A DNA stretch of 5,711 nucleotides from Clostridia bacterium (GTDB lineage Bacteria; Bacillota; Clostridia; Oscillospirales; CAG-272), in contig JAFQJX010000031.1 of the NCBI GenBank assembly GCA_017397205.1, positions 1 through 5,711 of the forward strand, in the 5' to 3' direction. Of the stretch, positions 5,661 to 5,711 are shown piece by piece. Below the pieces are notes generated by a model. The model was not told where the DNA came from. It did no database searches and saw nothing but the letters and a program-made list of their open reading frames with translations. Both the position numbers and the translations under genes were made by a program. Numbering within the stretch: position 1 is the first letter of the stretch; each line of letters begins with the position of its first letter.

Positions 5661-5706
5661 GATAGCAACGAGCCCAACATACACGAACCGTGGGGCGCGC
5701 TGTTTT

Positions 5707-5711
5707 GGAGG
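5707..5711 (+). promoter_or_regulatory. Ribosome binding site of a downstream gene, cut by the window end
   Basis: GGAGG occupies the last five bases, about 40 nt after the expected transcription start from the extended -10 promoter. A coding start is therefore expected within roughly 5-10 nt beyond the window. Nothing can be said about the product. Confidence 0.55.

Overview
The window is 5.7 kb of moderately GC-rich DNA with canonical Gram-positive signals: AGGAGG-type ribosome binding sites, TTGACA/TATAAT-type promoters and GC hairpins followed by T-runs. Together with a BspA-type leucine-rich-repeat protein of the kind common in gut Clostridia, this suggests an anaerobic Bacillota/Clostridia genome, possibly an uncultured gut lineage. 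The taxonomic call is an inference and no marker gene is present. All six genes lie on the + strand. I see no RNA gene, CRISPR array, insertion sequence or phage gene, and no gene-free stretch over 300 bases.

Layout: (1) 23-685, a histidine-phosphatase (phosphoglycerate-mutase-like) enzyme, followed by a terminator hairpin at 731-775. (2) 865-2548, a two-gene unit: a small leucine-rich-repeat protein without a signal peptide, then a LysR-type regulator whose Shine-Dalgarno site abuts the LRR stop codon. It ends at a strong terminator at 2571-2609. (3) 2734-4523, a membrane-transport unit with its own strong promoter: a DctM-like TRAP-type large permease, then a 126-residue membrane protein that may replace the usual DctQ small subunit. 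It ends at a terminator at 4548-4579. (4) 4764-5525, a ZIP-family (GufA/BbZIP-like) metal transporter with a near-consensus promoter and a structured leader of about 100 nt, followed by a hairpin at 5544-5575. (5) 5653-5711, an extended -10 promoter and a Shine-Dalgarno site at the very end, announcing a gene just beyond the window.

Working model (inference): the LysR-type protein is the local regulator and the permease pair just downstream is its most likely target. A dyad with the LysR T-N11-A geometry lies over the permease -35 box. No periplasmic/extracytoplasmic DctP-type binding protein is encoded here, so the transported solute cannot be named, and it is open whether this is a complete TRAP system or a reduced two-part permease. 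The phosphatase and the ZIP transporter appear to be independent single-gene units.
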